Of a stretch of 25,007 bases of DNA, positions 8,601 to 15,264 are shown piece after piece. The translations under genes and the position numbers were made by a program. This DNA is from an uncultured Lachnospiraceae bacterium (GTDB lineage Bacteria > Bacillota > Clostridia > Lachnospirales > Lachnospiraceae). Each line of letters opens with the position of its first letter. The stretch's first letter is position 1. The notes below the pieces were generated by a model that saw only the letters and a list, made by a program, of their open reading frames with translations, ran no database searches and had not been told where the DNA came from. The stretch is from NCBI GenBank assembly GCA_910580015.1, contig CAJTVT010000042.1:1-25007 (forward strand), given 5' to 3'.

Positions 8601-9247
8601 CATGTATCAGATTCCCTTGCTGCCTGTCCTAAGGCGCCAGACGCCTTATTTGCCTCCTCTACCATTGACAGCAGGGTGAACTGCTTCTCCGCCTCCGACA
8701 AATCATTGAATGATTTGCTGTATAATTTATTTGCGGCAGCGTTCCGTGTCGTCTCCGTTGCTGACAGACCAAGGGCTGCATCCTGTTCGAAGTTGCCTTT
8801 CAAGAAGGACCGCATTGACTCCGTTACATCCTCAATGGATCGATCATAAAACGCCGCCGAGTCCGTTACCGCTTTCATCGCCCTATCTGCAATTTCAAGC
8901 GACTGAGCTTGGTCCAAACCAGTTGTTTTAGAGAAAGCGGCTATCTGTGTAAAACTGCCCTTCATCCGGTTTACGGCGACGCCAGTTTCATCCGCTATTG
9001 CATCCAGCCTGCTTGAAGCATCGTTTTCCATTTCACCAAATACCTGCGTGAACTGGGACTTCAAAGCTTCTGCTTCTGCGGCAGTTTCTGCCAATGAACT
9101 GAGACCAGCGATGGAAAAGCCAATCCCGATAACACCAAGGAGCTTGGATGCAAGATTTTTGATGCCTTTAATACTGTTTTGCGCATTCTTTTCGCTATTT
9201 CTGTCAATCTCGAACCCAAACGCTACCGATATGTCCCGTATTGTCAA
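5624..9247 (-). CDS. Tape measure protein
   Basis: A 1207-residue protein that fixes tail length and is ejected into the host with the DNA. The N-terminus has the family pattern (FEIDRNSEKNAQNSIKGIKN, then a conserved LKSQFTQVFGEME region and the RMKGSFTQIAAFSKTTGLD block). A transmembrane-like stretch (FANLKTLAIIAVIVVLALII) lies near residue 375. From about 400 to 900 the protein is built of helical segments with Trp-rich repeats such as GDWQGVWDGIKNII. Two near-identical blocks lie at about residues 895-959 and 1055-1119. At the usual rule of about 0.15 nm per residue the tail would be near 180 nm. Translation starts at TTG, eight bases after GGAGG; no ATG is suitably placed. Confidence 0.93.
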   Translation of the reverse strand: MTIRDISVAFGFEIDRNSEKNAQNSIKGIKNLASKLLGVIGIGFSIAGLSSLAETAAEAEALKSQFTQVFGEMENDASSRLDAIADETGVAVNRMKGSFTQIAAFSKTTGLDQAQSLEIADRAMKAVTDSAAFYDRSIEDVTESMRSFLKGNFEQDAALGLSATETTRNAAANKLYSKSFNDLSEAEKQFTLLSMVEEANKASGALGQAARESDTWTNQLGNLKQSVIDLKAAAGNAFLKPAVQVLKILNALVQKATAAMQELTGENGVLTRSFERFHALVKRLQPAIDRMGQTLSRGIAKGIEIAKGLVDKFGGIGNVLKIAAIAAGAFIAVISAAKILNMIKAVGGLVGIISKLAKAFGFANLKTLAIIAVIVVLALIIEDFINFMMGNDSVIGTLFEKAGISAEDARQTIINVWKKVQEFLLGVWDFIKQAAFMWADTVRGFFEKHGESIRQNFERAWGIIKTFLEGVWTFISQLAATLFGNAEDSIDSSTASTKDKLLAVWGSVLEALSAVWDALYEVGSAIFNAIAAVIETVFGWIQVFWSNWGERVLSWFKVLWDSLGGILDGFIEIIKGVADFISSVFSGDWQGAWEAVKQVFFGIWDVIVNFITAIWDTIKMLFEMALGAIKALWEAVWNGIKSFFSGILDWIESKTGVSMDGVRTIFSNVLNIIKTVFSTVFENIKVVVSGVFENIKTIVTTIMDVIKNIIHVIISAIHGDWQGVWDGIKNIISAVWNGIQNIISTTIHMIQTVISNIMSAILSVIQSVWENIKALFQTYLDLISACWQAVWSAVSSFFQGLWNGIVSFITGILNTITSVISGAVTGTYNTIVSVLTAIKNFFSSIFSGIANFVSSIFSNIRDGVSNAVSSIKEAIVNGFNAAIDFIKSLPGQAVTWGLDFITGLRDGIMSGVQGIVDAVKGVGDKIKSFLHFSVPDEGPLTDYESWMPDFMSGLAEGISGNVDIVLDKVKGLCAAIGSTVTSSVQSACVSMESALVAVQGNFSNAFGNVAAIVLSIFTNIQSGITTAVGSIKSTIVDGFNASIEFIKSLPEQAVAWGLDFITGLRDGIMSGVQGIVDAVKGVGDKIKSFLHFSVPDEGPLTDYESWMPDFMSGLAEGISSNENTVLDRVKGLANGIATLTQAAAAQPVTATRSTVNNKTSNVTQNVNIDNTYSGGTADVQRAVSKSMKKSATDVTTQMARALAYARG
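5892..6084 (-). repeat. Direct repeat copy B within the tape measure gene
   Basis: A 193-base segment that recurs exactly 480 bases away at 6372-6564 in the same frame. Reading the two side by side I find two differences, at 5909/6389 and 6053/6533. It encodes tape measure residues of about 1055-1119, including SFLHFSVPDEGPLTDYESW. Flanking sequence is also similar but more diverged on the high-coordinate side. The near-identity at DNA level points to a recent duplication or to ongoing gene conversion. Confidence 0.95.
6372..6564 (-). repeat. Direct repeat copy A within the tape measure gene
   Basis: The upstream partner (in transcription order) of the repeat at 5892-6084, encoding tape measure residues of about 895-959. 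The repeat unit including diverged flanks is 480 bases, or 160 residues. Loss or gain of one unit by recombination would keep the frame and change tail length. Confidence 0.95.
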
Positions 9248-9250
9248 ACT

Positions 9251-9556
9251 TTAAGTCCTCCTTTCCAGCTCGTCAGCTCTCCCTTTTTCCACATCCAATT
9301 CCATTTCATACAAGGCATACAGCTTCAATGCTTCATCCAGGGTATACACCTCCTGAAGTTCATACATAGAAGCCAGCCTTGCCTTAATCAGAATGTAGCA
9401 ACGGAGTTCCAACTCGCTAAATTGTGAGTAGTCGAATTTGCCATATTTTACAAGACTACTCTCGGCATCTTGTCCTCTGCCGACCCTGCTTTCCCAGATA
9501 GGGCAGCGAACTTCTTGAAAAAACCGTTGAAATTCAGCTTGATTACATGGAAGCAT
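9251..9556 (-). CDS. Tail assembly chaperone, T-frame extension (made by -1 frameshift)
   Basis: An open frame offset by -1 from the chaperone gene at 9448-9933 and overlapping its last third. It probably has no start of its own: its first ATG at 9556 has no binding site. Translation should enter by frameshift at 9517-9523, giving a fusion of about 227 residues in which the G part is followed by residues from FQEVRCPIWESR onward. The T part is helical and acidic, with YELQEVYTLDEALKLYALYEMEL. In lambda, gpG and gpGT bind the tape measure and tube protein during tail assembly and are absent from the virion; the same role is expected, and the tape measure is the next gene. The stop is three bases before the tape measure start. 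Confidence 0.8.
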   Translation of the reverse strand: MLPCNQAEFQRFFQEVRCPIWESRVGRGQDAESSLVKYGKFDYSQFSELELRCYILIKARLASMYELQEVYTLDEALKLYALYEMELDVEKGRADELERRT

Positions 9557-9933
9557 AAGACAAACATATTCTGCACATCACCACAGAAAATCTCATTCGC
9601 CAAATCTTCATTAAGCCTTTCTCCTTCTGTTTCCCCCTCCTCATTGGTAAGTTCAACTGTGATATGACCGCCGAGAAGCAGCTTCTTCATCAACTTTTCT
9701 AGTCTATCGCCTTCAATAGCTGTACAGTTTGCCATGGCTTCAGCTGCCTTGCCCGCATCCATATCCATGAGGCCGCCGTCATTTACCAACGGCGCCAGCG
9801 CGCCTAAAAGGGGAGCCAGCACAGATGCCAACTCCCCAGTAAGATTTGCAGCTTTGAAAGCCGCAAATGGTGTGATATAAAATTTATTGCCGCCAACCTT
9901 CTCCACTGTTGGCTCTACTTGTTTCAATGCCAT
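9448..9933 (-). CDS. Tail assembly chaperone, G product
   Basis: A 161-residue protein in the gpG position between tube and tape measure genes. It begins with GNKFYITPFAAFKAANLTGEL, has an Ala/Leu-rich region with SVLAPLLGALAPLV, and ends with a segment (VIKLNFNGFFKKFAALSG) that recurs in clostridial phage chaperones. It should coat the tape measure protein and recruit tube subunits, with the frameshifted longer form as the minor species. The ATG at 9933 follows AGGAGG. The frameshift signal lies at codons 138-139. The normal stop at 9448 comes after a further 22 codons. Confidence 0.8.
   Translation of the reverse strand: MALKQVEPTVEKVGGNKFYITPFAAFKAANLTGELASVLAPLLGALAPLVNDGGLMDMDAGKAAEAMANCTAIEGDRLEKLMKKLLLGGHITVELTNEEGETEGERLNEDLANEIFCGDVQNMFVLCFHVIKLNFNGFFKKFAALSGKAGSAEDKMPRVVL
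9477..9523 (-). promoter_or_regulatory. -1 ribosomal frameshift site with candidate stem
   Basis: On the minus strand the chaperone gene reads GGT TTT TTC AAG. The heptamer T TTT TTC (9523-9517) is in the correct register for simultaneous -1 slippage, and the -1 frame stays open for 88 codons more. Ten bases further on, CTGCC (9506-9502) can pair with GGCAG (9481-9477), a candidate stimulatory stem. The slippery site and frames are seen directly; the stem and its efficiency are inferred. Confidence 0.8.
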
Positions 9934-9942
9934 TTCTGCCTC

Positions 9943-10353
9943 CTATTTGAATTTTCCTTTATCTACTGCAATCTCCCACTCACGGTTATTCTGGGTTCTG
10001 CCTCTCACAAACGAAGCAGGTTTCGTAACCCATGCAACTTCACCAACAAATTTTTCTTTTCCCAGAATGTCCTTGATATTCACTGAGAATGTGCCTTTTC
10101 CGTTTTTTCTGTCCTTGTCGAACATTTTTTGCAAATATGTATTCGTTGTGGATGTCTGTTGTACTGCCAGCTTCAATGTATATATTTCAGCAGGATCAAT
10201 GCTCCTTACGATTTCACCGTCAGCGCCCACCACATAGCTTGTGCCTTCACTAGCAAAATCAATGGTAATCATACTGTCATCTGCATATCCTACAACAATA
10301 TGATTACCAAGGGAGCATGTTACTTTTTTGGGGTTGTATGTTTTCATTCCCAT
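9943..10353 (-). CDS. Tail tube protein (DUF3277 type)
   Basis: A 136-residue protein matching the DUF3277 family of small tube proteins. It starts MGMKTYNPKKVTCSLGNHIV, continues with DSMITIDFASEG and an AVQQTSTTNTYLQKMFDKD block, and ends with a beta-rich region containing EVAWVTKPASFVRG. These are the conserved patches of tube subunits that stack inside the sheath. It follows the sheath gene by 18 bases, the usual order. The ATG at 10353 has AAAGGAG ten bases upstream; a second ATG two codons later is also possible. Confidence 0.85.
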   Translation of the reverse strand: MGMKTYNPKKVTCSLGNHIVVGYADDSMITIDFASEGTSYVVGADGEIVRSIDPAEIYTLKLAVQQTSTTNTYLQKMFDKDRKNGKGTFSVNIKDILGKEKFVGEVAWVTKPASFVRGRTQNNREWEIAVDKGKFK

Positions 10354-10371
10354 CTTCTATTGACTCCTTTC

Positions 10372-11478
10372 TTAAAACGTAAGGTTTCCATGGATTTCTA
10401 CAATATGGATGGCTCCTGCAAGTCGGGCGGTATACCTGCATCTGGACAACTTACGGGATTTCCTTTCCTCTTCCGTAAAATCAGATGCCTGTGGAGCTGT
10501 TACCGTAAAGCCAGGAATTTCATTCCCATCGTCATCATACTCTGTGGGAGCAATACCACCAATCGTCTGCCCTTTGGCAAGAGTGGCTTCCATCAGTCCC
10601 TCAATTAGCCCAATACCGTTGTCAGTAAATGGAACTTTACGATTCACTTTCAGCGCCTGGAACACATTTGCCTGCATTTCTGCCTTGAGCCAGTCCCTGA
10701 ATCGAATGACATCAATCCATTCGCCAGAGAGCATATTTCCACCAAAAGTCACATTGCTTCCTGCATACCTGCGGAAAGAATTAATCTTATTTTCTTCTAA
10801 GGTCTTTTTTTCATTCACATTGAGGACCGAAGGTACGATAGCTGCTAACTCCTTCATGTTCCAGGTTTCCGTACCTGGCTCGTACCCAAAACATTTCGCC
10901 ATCCATGCCAGCGCAGCATACTCATTCTCAATCGGCTGTTCCCCCTCCCCATATCCGTCAGCTTTTCCAGAAAACAGGCCAAAACTGCGATAAAATGAGA
11001 AATTTTTCACTGGGCAATTGGTAATGTCTGTATACTCAAAACCGAAAATCTTATCATTTGCTTCAGCCCATGAAACCGCAGCCTGAACGTCTGCCTCATC
11101 GCCAAACTCTGTAAGATGTATACCATAAAATTGAGCCTCCGCTTGTGCCCTTGCAAGGGTGTCTTTGACATCCTCATAAGCTGTTGCCTCACTTTCTCTT
11201 GAAGTCTCCTTGCGAATACATATATATATGCTGTCTGGCGCCGGATCCTGTGAAAAAGCTACGCAGGCTGCAATATATGCGGTATCCTCTGTTGTAAATC
11301 CGTAGTCCAACAATTCATCCGCCTGGGATATGGCAGTTGTCTTGTTCATGACCTTTTCGCCGGATGCTTCTGGTCCCTTTACCACCAGCAGAATGCTGTC
11401 AAATGTAGCATTGTTAGACGCTGGGCTTGAAATGTCAATATTGCACTTCACAATATCATCCAATGGGTTATTGTTCAT
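10372..11478 (-). CDS. Contractile tail sheath protein (DUF3383 type)
   Basis: A 368-residue protein of the DUF3383 sheath family; contraction of this sheath drives the tube through the cell envelope. Family features include the N-terminal NPLDDIVKCNIDISSPASNN, a middle TEDTAYIAACVAFSQDPAPDSIYI segment (Rossmann-like sheath core), WMAKCFGYEPGTETWNMKEL, and a C-terminal RYTARLAGAIHIVEIHGNLTF strand that interlocks with neighbours. Length is normal for this family, shorter than T4 gp18. ATGs at 11484 and 11478 are both in frame. AGGAGG lies only two bases before the first and eight before the second, so 11478 is preferred. Confidence 0.9.
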   Translation of the reverse strand: MNNNPLDDIVKCNIDISSPASNNATFDSILLVVKGPEASGEKVMNKTTAISQADELLDYGFTTEDTAYIAACVAFSQDPAPDSIYICIRKETSRESEATAYEDVKDTLARAQAEAQFYGIHLTEFGDEADVQAAVSWAEANDKIFGFEYTDITNCPVKNFSFYRSFGLFSGKADGYGEGEQPIENEYAALAWMAKCFGYEPGTETWNMKELAAIVPSVLNVNEKKTLEENKINSFRRYAGSNVTFGGNMLSGEWIDVIRFRDWLKAEMQANVFQALKVNRKVPFTDNGIGLIEGLMEATLAKGQTIGGIAPTEYDDDGNEIPGFTVTAPQASDFTEEERKSRKLSRCRYTARLAGAIHIVEIHGNLTF

Positions 11479-12064
11479 TTTCATATCCTCCTTCTTTGAT
11501 TTCTACTGTTTCGATGGTTTCAGTCTCTGCCTTCACCATCTCCTTCGTGCCGCCTCCACTATGGTTCGGTATGAGCGGCATACCTCCAATTCCGTAAGGA
11601 CCCTCTGCTTCCTGGACAAATGAAACGGTAAACTCCGCCATCGCCCGGTAGCGGTAATTACTATCGTTCTGCAATTCTGTCAAATCTCTTACTGGCGGCA
11701 TCAGCAATATATCCATGTCATCCCCTGCGATGACGCCCACTATCTCCTCCGAGTCCAGGAAATTTGTAAACTCTGTCAGATCGGACACTGCCGTGTTGGC
11801 ATAATTGCCAGTCACGCCTTCTCGGACCGTGATTGGTTGTCCCCTGGTAAATAGGTTGACCTCCCAGGTTGTCTTCGACTGATAAACTCTCCTGCCTTTG
11901 CCATCCTCCACCGGAAATGAAGTCCTGCTTACGCCGCCGCATTTGAGGGTGATATACGGCAATGGCGGCTTCGTATTGATTTGTTCGGACCATATCACTA
12001 TTGCCCCTTGAAAGAACGAGTCTGTCAATTCATAGAGTCTTCCTTTAACTTCCGCCAGATTCAT
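11468..12064 (-). CDS. Neck/tail terminator protein (gp12-like, LIC_12616 family)
   Basis: A 198-residue protein immediately before the sheath gene, in the place of the neck terminator that caps the tail and joins it to the head. The text IWSEQINTKPPLPYITLKCGG followed by beta strands (TTWEVNLFTRGQPI) and RAMAEFTVSFVQE near residue 150 fits the terminator fold: short helices packed on a sheet, with a conserved 'P..PY.tl' motif. A longer in-frame reading starts at 12121, but the ATG at 12064 has a GAGG site at good distance and leaves a 20-base overlap with the preceding gene. Its end overlaps the sheath start by 11 bases. Confidence 0.7.
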   Translation of the reverse strand: MNLAEVKGRLYELTDSFFQGAIVIWSEQINTKPPLPYITLKCGGVSRTSFPVEDGKGRRVYQSKTTWEVNLFTRGQPITVREGVTGNYANTAVSDLTEFTNFLDSEEIVGVIAGDDMDILLMPPVRDLTELQNDSNYRYRAMAEFTVSFVQEAEGPYGIGGMPLIPNHSGGGTKEMVKAETETIETVEIKEGGYENEQ

Positions 12065-12437
12065 CTTCCACTTCCTCGCTTTCCCCAGTACCATCGAGAG
12101 GCTCTTGATCCAGACATTCAATAAATGTGGCTGTGTAGTGCCTCAGCGGAGTGTTCTCGCTGAGTCTGCATGACTTACATTCAAACCACTTATTCTGAAA
12201 CCACAACCGATCCGCCTTTTGCTGTTCGGCTTCGCTTTCCACCAATATCTCGCTGTCGCAGAATACTTTCAGCTTCTGCACCGATTTAGAGCCGTCTGGT
12301 GTGGTAATAACTACGTCCTCCAACGTCTGTACATCCATAGGGAACGTTAAATCTTCATAGGGTATAGAAGAATACCCCTTCACGAAAACTGGTTTAAAAT
12401 AGCGCCGTATCATGTGCGATCTTTTTAAGAAATTCAT
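12045..12437 (-). CDS. Unrecognised small head-tail protein
   Basis: A 130-residue protein I cannot assign to a named family. It lies between the HK97 gp10-like and neck terminator genes, so a role in head closure or neck assembly is likely from position. It has a basic N-terminus (KRSHMIRRYFKPVFVKGY), a beta-rich middle, two cysteines in a WFECKSCRLS segment near residue 90, and a strongly acidic end (GESEEVEDES). The start overlaps the preceding stop by four bases, so translation is coupled. The gene is compact and in register with its operon, which supports its being real. Confidence 0.7.
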   Translation of the reverse strand: MNFLKRSHMIRRYFKPVFVKGYSSIPYEDLTFPMDVQTLEDVVITTPDGSKSVQKLKVFCDSEILVESEAEQQKADRLWFQNKWFECKSCRLSENTPLRHYTATFIECLDQEPLDGTGESEEVEDESGGS

Positions 12438-12904
12438 CCGTCCCCACTTCCCTTCTTCTGGATGACATAGTTGACCGACTGCCGCATCCTGCCGCTGTCA
12501 ATCAATGGTTTACTACTGCCTTTCTGCCGTTTGGTGGACTCAGCGTTTGGAGCAAAGTCTCCCTCGGTGATTTTTTCCTGGATCAAGTCTTTCTGAAAAA
12601 TCCCTATCTCTTTTAGCACCTGTTCAGCAGATACGCCTCTGACTAAATCTTTCTTCTTCGATTGCAAAAAGGCGTTAATCTTGCTTTCATTTTCATCTAC
12701 ACTTTTACGTAGGAACGGACGGGAAGGCATCCGCTCCGTACCGAGTTCATTCCATGCTGCAACATCGCATACATCCGCTCCGTTTTCTTCCGTGGCTTTG
12801 CCATGCTGGAAGCCGATGCGGACTTCTTTGTTTGCAAGTTCCTTTAACATCCTCTGGAACTTCATACCATCTGGAGTGATTCTGTCTGTTGTCCTAGCAG
12901 CCAT
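12434..12904 (-). CDS. HK97 gp10-like head-tail connector protein
   Basis: A 156-residue protein of the HK97 gp10-like type, involved in head-tail joining or tail completion. The diagnostic block is VAAWNELGTERMPSRPFLRKS at about residues 49-69 (the 'n.fGt..iP.RPFlr' motif), preceded by EVRIGFQHG. The C-terminus has KPLIDSGRMRQSVNYVI, also typical ('L.dTG.l..si'). The frame is open further upstream to 13087, but that part overlaps the DUF4054 gene in another frame. The ATG at 12904 has an AAGGAG site, so it is taken as the start, with an 11-base overlap. Confidence 0.85.
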   Translation of the reverse strand: MAARTTDRITPDGMKFQRMLKELANKEVRIGFQHGKATEENGADVCDVAAWNELGTERMPSRPFLRKSVDENESKINAFLQSKKKDLVRGVSAEQVLKEIGIFQKDLIQEKITEGDFAPNAESTKRQKGSSKPLIDSGRMRQSVNYVIQKKGSGDG

Positions 12905-13325
12905 AACCTGCTCCTTCCCCTGCTGAAATAATCGGTATGACCGCATTTCGCCGCAGCGTAAGAAACTCCAGACCGTAGACTGTGAGTGCATACTCCGCAT
13001 CGACCTGGAGATTCGTCTGTTGATTCGTGGTATAATGTATCGAAGTCTCACCCTCTGAATACGAGCCAACTCGAAGACTGTCACCAATCAATCCATTCTC
13101 ATTGTTCCCATAACCGTTCATCTTCAATTTGTGGGCGGTCAGATATGCCAACGCCTTCTCATATGATTTTCCGAATCGCTTTTCTGAAATCTGATCGGAG
13201 TACAGTTGCAGGAACGAATTGACTCCATATTGAGTGACTTTACCGATATCTGTATCAATAACATCATCGTCTGGCATATCGGCAAACTCGGTTGCCACCA
13301 GGCGAAAAATTGCGAGTGCATCCAT
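12894..13325 (-). CDS. Head-tail adaptor (DUF4054 type)
   Basis: A 143-residue protein resembling DUF4054, a head completion/adaptor family that docks under the portal. It starts with FRLVATEFADMPDDDVID, the usual 'F...fPeF.d..d..i' opening, has a helix with YEKALAYLTAHKLKM, and a region rich in Gly/Ser before YGLEFLTLRR near the end. A GTG at 13334 is in frame, but it forms part of the AAGGAAGGTG binding site. The ATG at 13325 is six bases further on and is preferred. It begins 15 bases after the coiled-coil gene ends. Confidence 0.8.
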   Translation of the reverse strand: MDALAIFRLVATEFADMPDDDVIDTDIGKVTQYGVNSFLQLYSDQISEKRFGKSYEKALAYLTAHKLKMNGYGNNENGLIGDSLRVGSYSEGETSIHYTTNQQTNLQVDAEYALTVYGLEFLTLRRNAVIPIISAGEGAGYGC

Positions 13326-13339
13326 GCCGTTCACCTTCC

Positions 13340-13720
13340 TTACTTCTTCAGTGCAGCCTTCACTTTTTTCAGCACATCAGCCTGATCCTTGCACTCAGCA
13401 GGATGGATGTCGAGTTCATTTGCCAGCTTTCCGAGATCCTCCTCATTGATGCCTTCCAGGGATGCAAGGCGAGACTGGCGGAGCGCTTCCGCCTCCTCTG
13501 CCGTCTTTTTCTCCGCAGCCGCTTTATCAGCAGCTGCCTTTTCCTCTGCTTTCTGAACCGCCTTCGGCTTCCCAATAATCTTTGCGAAACCTTGCTTGTG
13601 GTAAACATCCAGAATCGGGCTGGTTTCATATGCCTCTGGGACTTCCTTTGTCTCACCAGGAAGTATACTCACCTCGCCAATACCGATAATCTTTCCGCTT
13701 GAAGTATTCTCGATCTTCAT
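13340..13720 (-). CDS. Small Ala/Lys-rich coiled-coil protein after the capsid gene
   Basis: A protein of about 126 residues that is not assigned to a named family. The N-terminal 50 residues form a beta-rich domain (GKIIGIGEVSILPGETKEVP). Residues about 52-85 are an Ala/Lys/Glu coiled coil. The last 35 residues (EEDLGKLANELDIHPAECKD and a basic helix) resemble short helix-extension-helix (SAP/HeH-like) modules that can bind nucleic acid. Proteins of this layout often follow major capsid genes in clostridial phages, so a head-fibre or minor capsid role is plausible. ATGs occur at 13726 and 13720; the second is better spaced from AAGGAGG. Confidence 0.7.
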   Translation of the reverse strand: MKIENTSSGKIIGIGEVSILPGETKEVPEAYETSPILDVYHKQGFAKIIGKPKAVQKAEEKAAADKAAAEKKTAEEAEALRQSRLASLEGINEEDLGKLANELDIHPAECKDQADVLKKVKAALKK

Positions 13721-13738
13721 AGCCATGTTCCTCCTTTC

Positions 13739-14770
13739 TTAAACGCCTACTGCCAGCAATGCAGACAACGGGTAATACAATACGATACCAGCTACACGCT
13801 CCTCACAAGGAACAATGACCTCCAGGTTACGGTTCTGCAACGGATACTGATAGAACGCCATCGGGATTTCCAGGCTGAACTTATCGGCGCTGTTGGTATA
13901 AAGCATCGCAACATCAACACCATAGGGATTGGTGGCTTTGTTCTCGGCAGATAACTCTGGTGCGGAAATGATGTTCTTCAGATACGGAGCATTCTCCATC
14001 AGAAACTTCTTCACGGTATAACCCGTATTCGGGATCTGTCTTGTGCTGATATCAATATACGCCGCTGGCGGAAGTGCCAGAGTGTCCGCCCTCTCAACAT
14101 CCTGGGTGATGCGAGACTGGTACGCAAACATTCCATTGATGTCTGCCAAAATCTCAGCGGCACTTTTCTCTTTCCAGGATGTCTTGGTTTCAACCGTAGC
14201 CAGGGTATAAAGCGGAATATTGTTGTCACTGGAAAGCATACCCATGAGCTTATGCTCCTTGTCCCCAGCAAAAGCAATCTCATTGGTCTTGCGGTCAATA
14301 GCATATCTTGCGGCTTCTGCTTTTCGGGTATCTAGGCTCTTTCCTGCCATACGGCTCGCTCTCATTTCTTGGATGGAATAACCATAGCTGTCACCAATTG
14401 ACTTAACATAAGCAGTGGTGGGGCTACCCTTCACGTCTGCTCTTGGAAGATCCGTTGCATAGTTGCTGATGATCGCCGCCATGCCAGTCTTCTCGTAACT
14501 ATAATAGGTCATAGTCTCTGCCCCTTCTGGAACTTCATGTGTGATCGGGAAGTTATTTAAGGCACTGAACTCTGGATAAATTTTGTCATAAGACTTGGAT
14601 TTGATGTAGTCCAATTCCCTTGCAAAGAAAATAGAAGCATCTTCGGCGCTGTCGAAATGCATCTGCTTATTTTCTGCTAGGGATGGTGCAATATTGGATC
14701 CCATCAATGCAGCATAGTCCGCCTGATCATATCCGGTGGAAGGCATCTGTGGATTGTACTGATTTTTCAT
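13739..14770 (-). CDS. Major capsid protein (DUF2184 type)
   Basis: The shell-forming capsid protein, about 343 residues, matching the DUF2184 family, which has an HK97-like fold. Family text includes ASIFFARELDYIKSKSYDKI, then LNNFPITHEVPEGAETMTYY, GDSYGYSIQEMRASRMAGKSL and YAIDRKTNEIAFAGDKEHK. The C-terminal part contains DKFSLEIPMAFYQYPLQNRN followed by EERVAGIVLYYP, the last strand of the fold. There is no long N-terminal delta domain, consistent with the separate scaffold encoded upstream. ATGs occur at 14776 and 14770; AGGAGG is three bases from the first and nine from the second, so 14770 is preferred. Confidence 0.93.
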   Translation of the reverse strand: MKNQYNPQMPSTGYDQADYAALMGSNIAPSLAENKQMHFDSAEDASIFFARELDYIKSKSYDKIYPEFSALNNFPITHEVPEGAETMTYYSYEKTGMAAIISNYATDLPRADVKGSPTTAYVKSIGDSYGYSIQEMRASRMAGKSLDTRKAEAARYAIDRKTNEIAFAGDKEHKLMGMLSSDNNIPLYTLATVETKTSWKEKSAAEILADINGMFAYQSRITQDVERADTLALPPAAYIDISTRQIPNTGYTVKKFLMENAPYLKNIISAPELSAENKATNPYGVDVAMLYTNSADKFSLEIPMAFYQYPLQNRNLEVIVPCEERVAGIVLYYPLSALLAVGV

Positions 14771-14787
14771 TGTCATTTTCCTCCTTC

Positions 14788-15264
14788 TTACATATTGATC
14801 TCGATAACAGCAATGCCATCATCGGAAGCGTTGCCGAACCTGGCACCGATGTCTACGTTTCCTTCTGCCTTGTCGGTAAATGTTCCAGCATCATCGCCAT
14901 CAACCACAACATAGGCTTTCGCCTTATAGGTGGGCGTTGCATCTGATGCAATCCTGCCCCAAATCCTGCCCTTGCGAAGGATGCCGACCGAAGCGTTATT
15001 GGGTACAATAACCTTTCCTTTCATATCCTGCTCTGTATTCGCCGCATGAAGGACGATCCCTTCAATCTGCTCTGCGGTTGTTCCAGATATGGGAACCTTC
15101 ACGCTGGTTCCTTTGACCGTGCCAACCATCGCTGCCATACCATATTTTAGAACGCCATCCGCTTCCTCATTCTTACGAGTGAGAACTTCATCATAGGCAA
15201 TATCTACCTTGCCGCCTGCAACACCTTTTGGGGTGCTGTAACCATAATCTAACTGTGCTGCCAT
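14788..15264 (-). CDS. Head decoration/cement-type protein
   Basis: A 158-residue protein between protease/scaffold and capsid genes, the usual place of a decoration (cement) protein that stabilises the expanded shell. Features are a Gly-rich beta pattern (STPKGVAGGKVDIAYDEV), GMAAMVGTVKGTSVKVPISG, a cluster with EGIVLHAANTEQDMKG, and GRIWGRIASDATPTYKAKAY. These fit the structural cement family found with DUF2184 capsids. Its ATG overlaps the stop of the preceding gene by one base, and its AAGGAGGT site lies inside that gene, so translation is coupled and its level should follow that of the scaffold. Confidence 0.8.
   Translation of the reverse strand: MAAQLDYGYSTPKGVAGGKVDIAYDEVLTRKNEEADGVLKYGMAAMVGTVKGTSVKVPISGTTAEQIEGIVLHAANTEQDMKGKVIVPNNASVGILRKGRIWGRIASDATPTYKAKAYVVVDGDDAGTFTDKAEGNVDIGARFGNASDDGIAVIEINM

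Noticed and set aside
9251..9556. Independent gene starting at ATG 9556
   Set aside because: There is no Shine-Dalgarno before this ATG and the frame is explained by -1 frameshifting from the chaperone gene.
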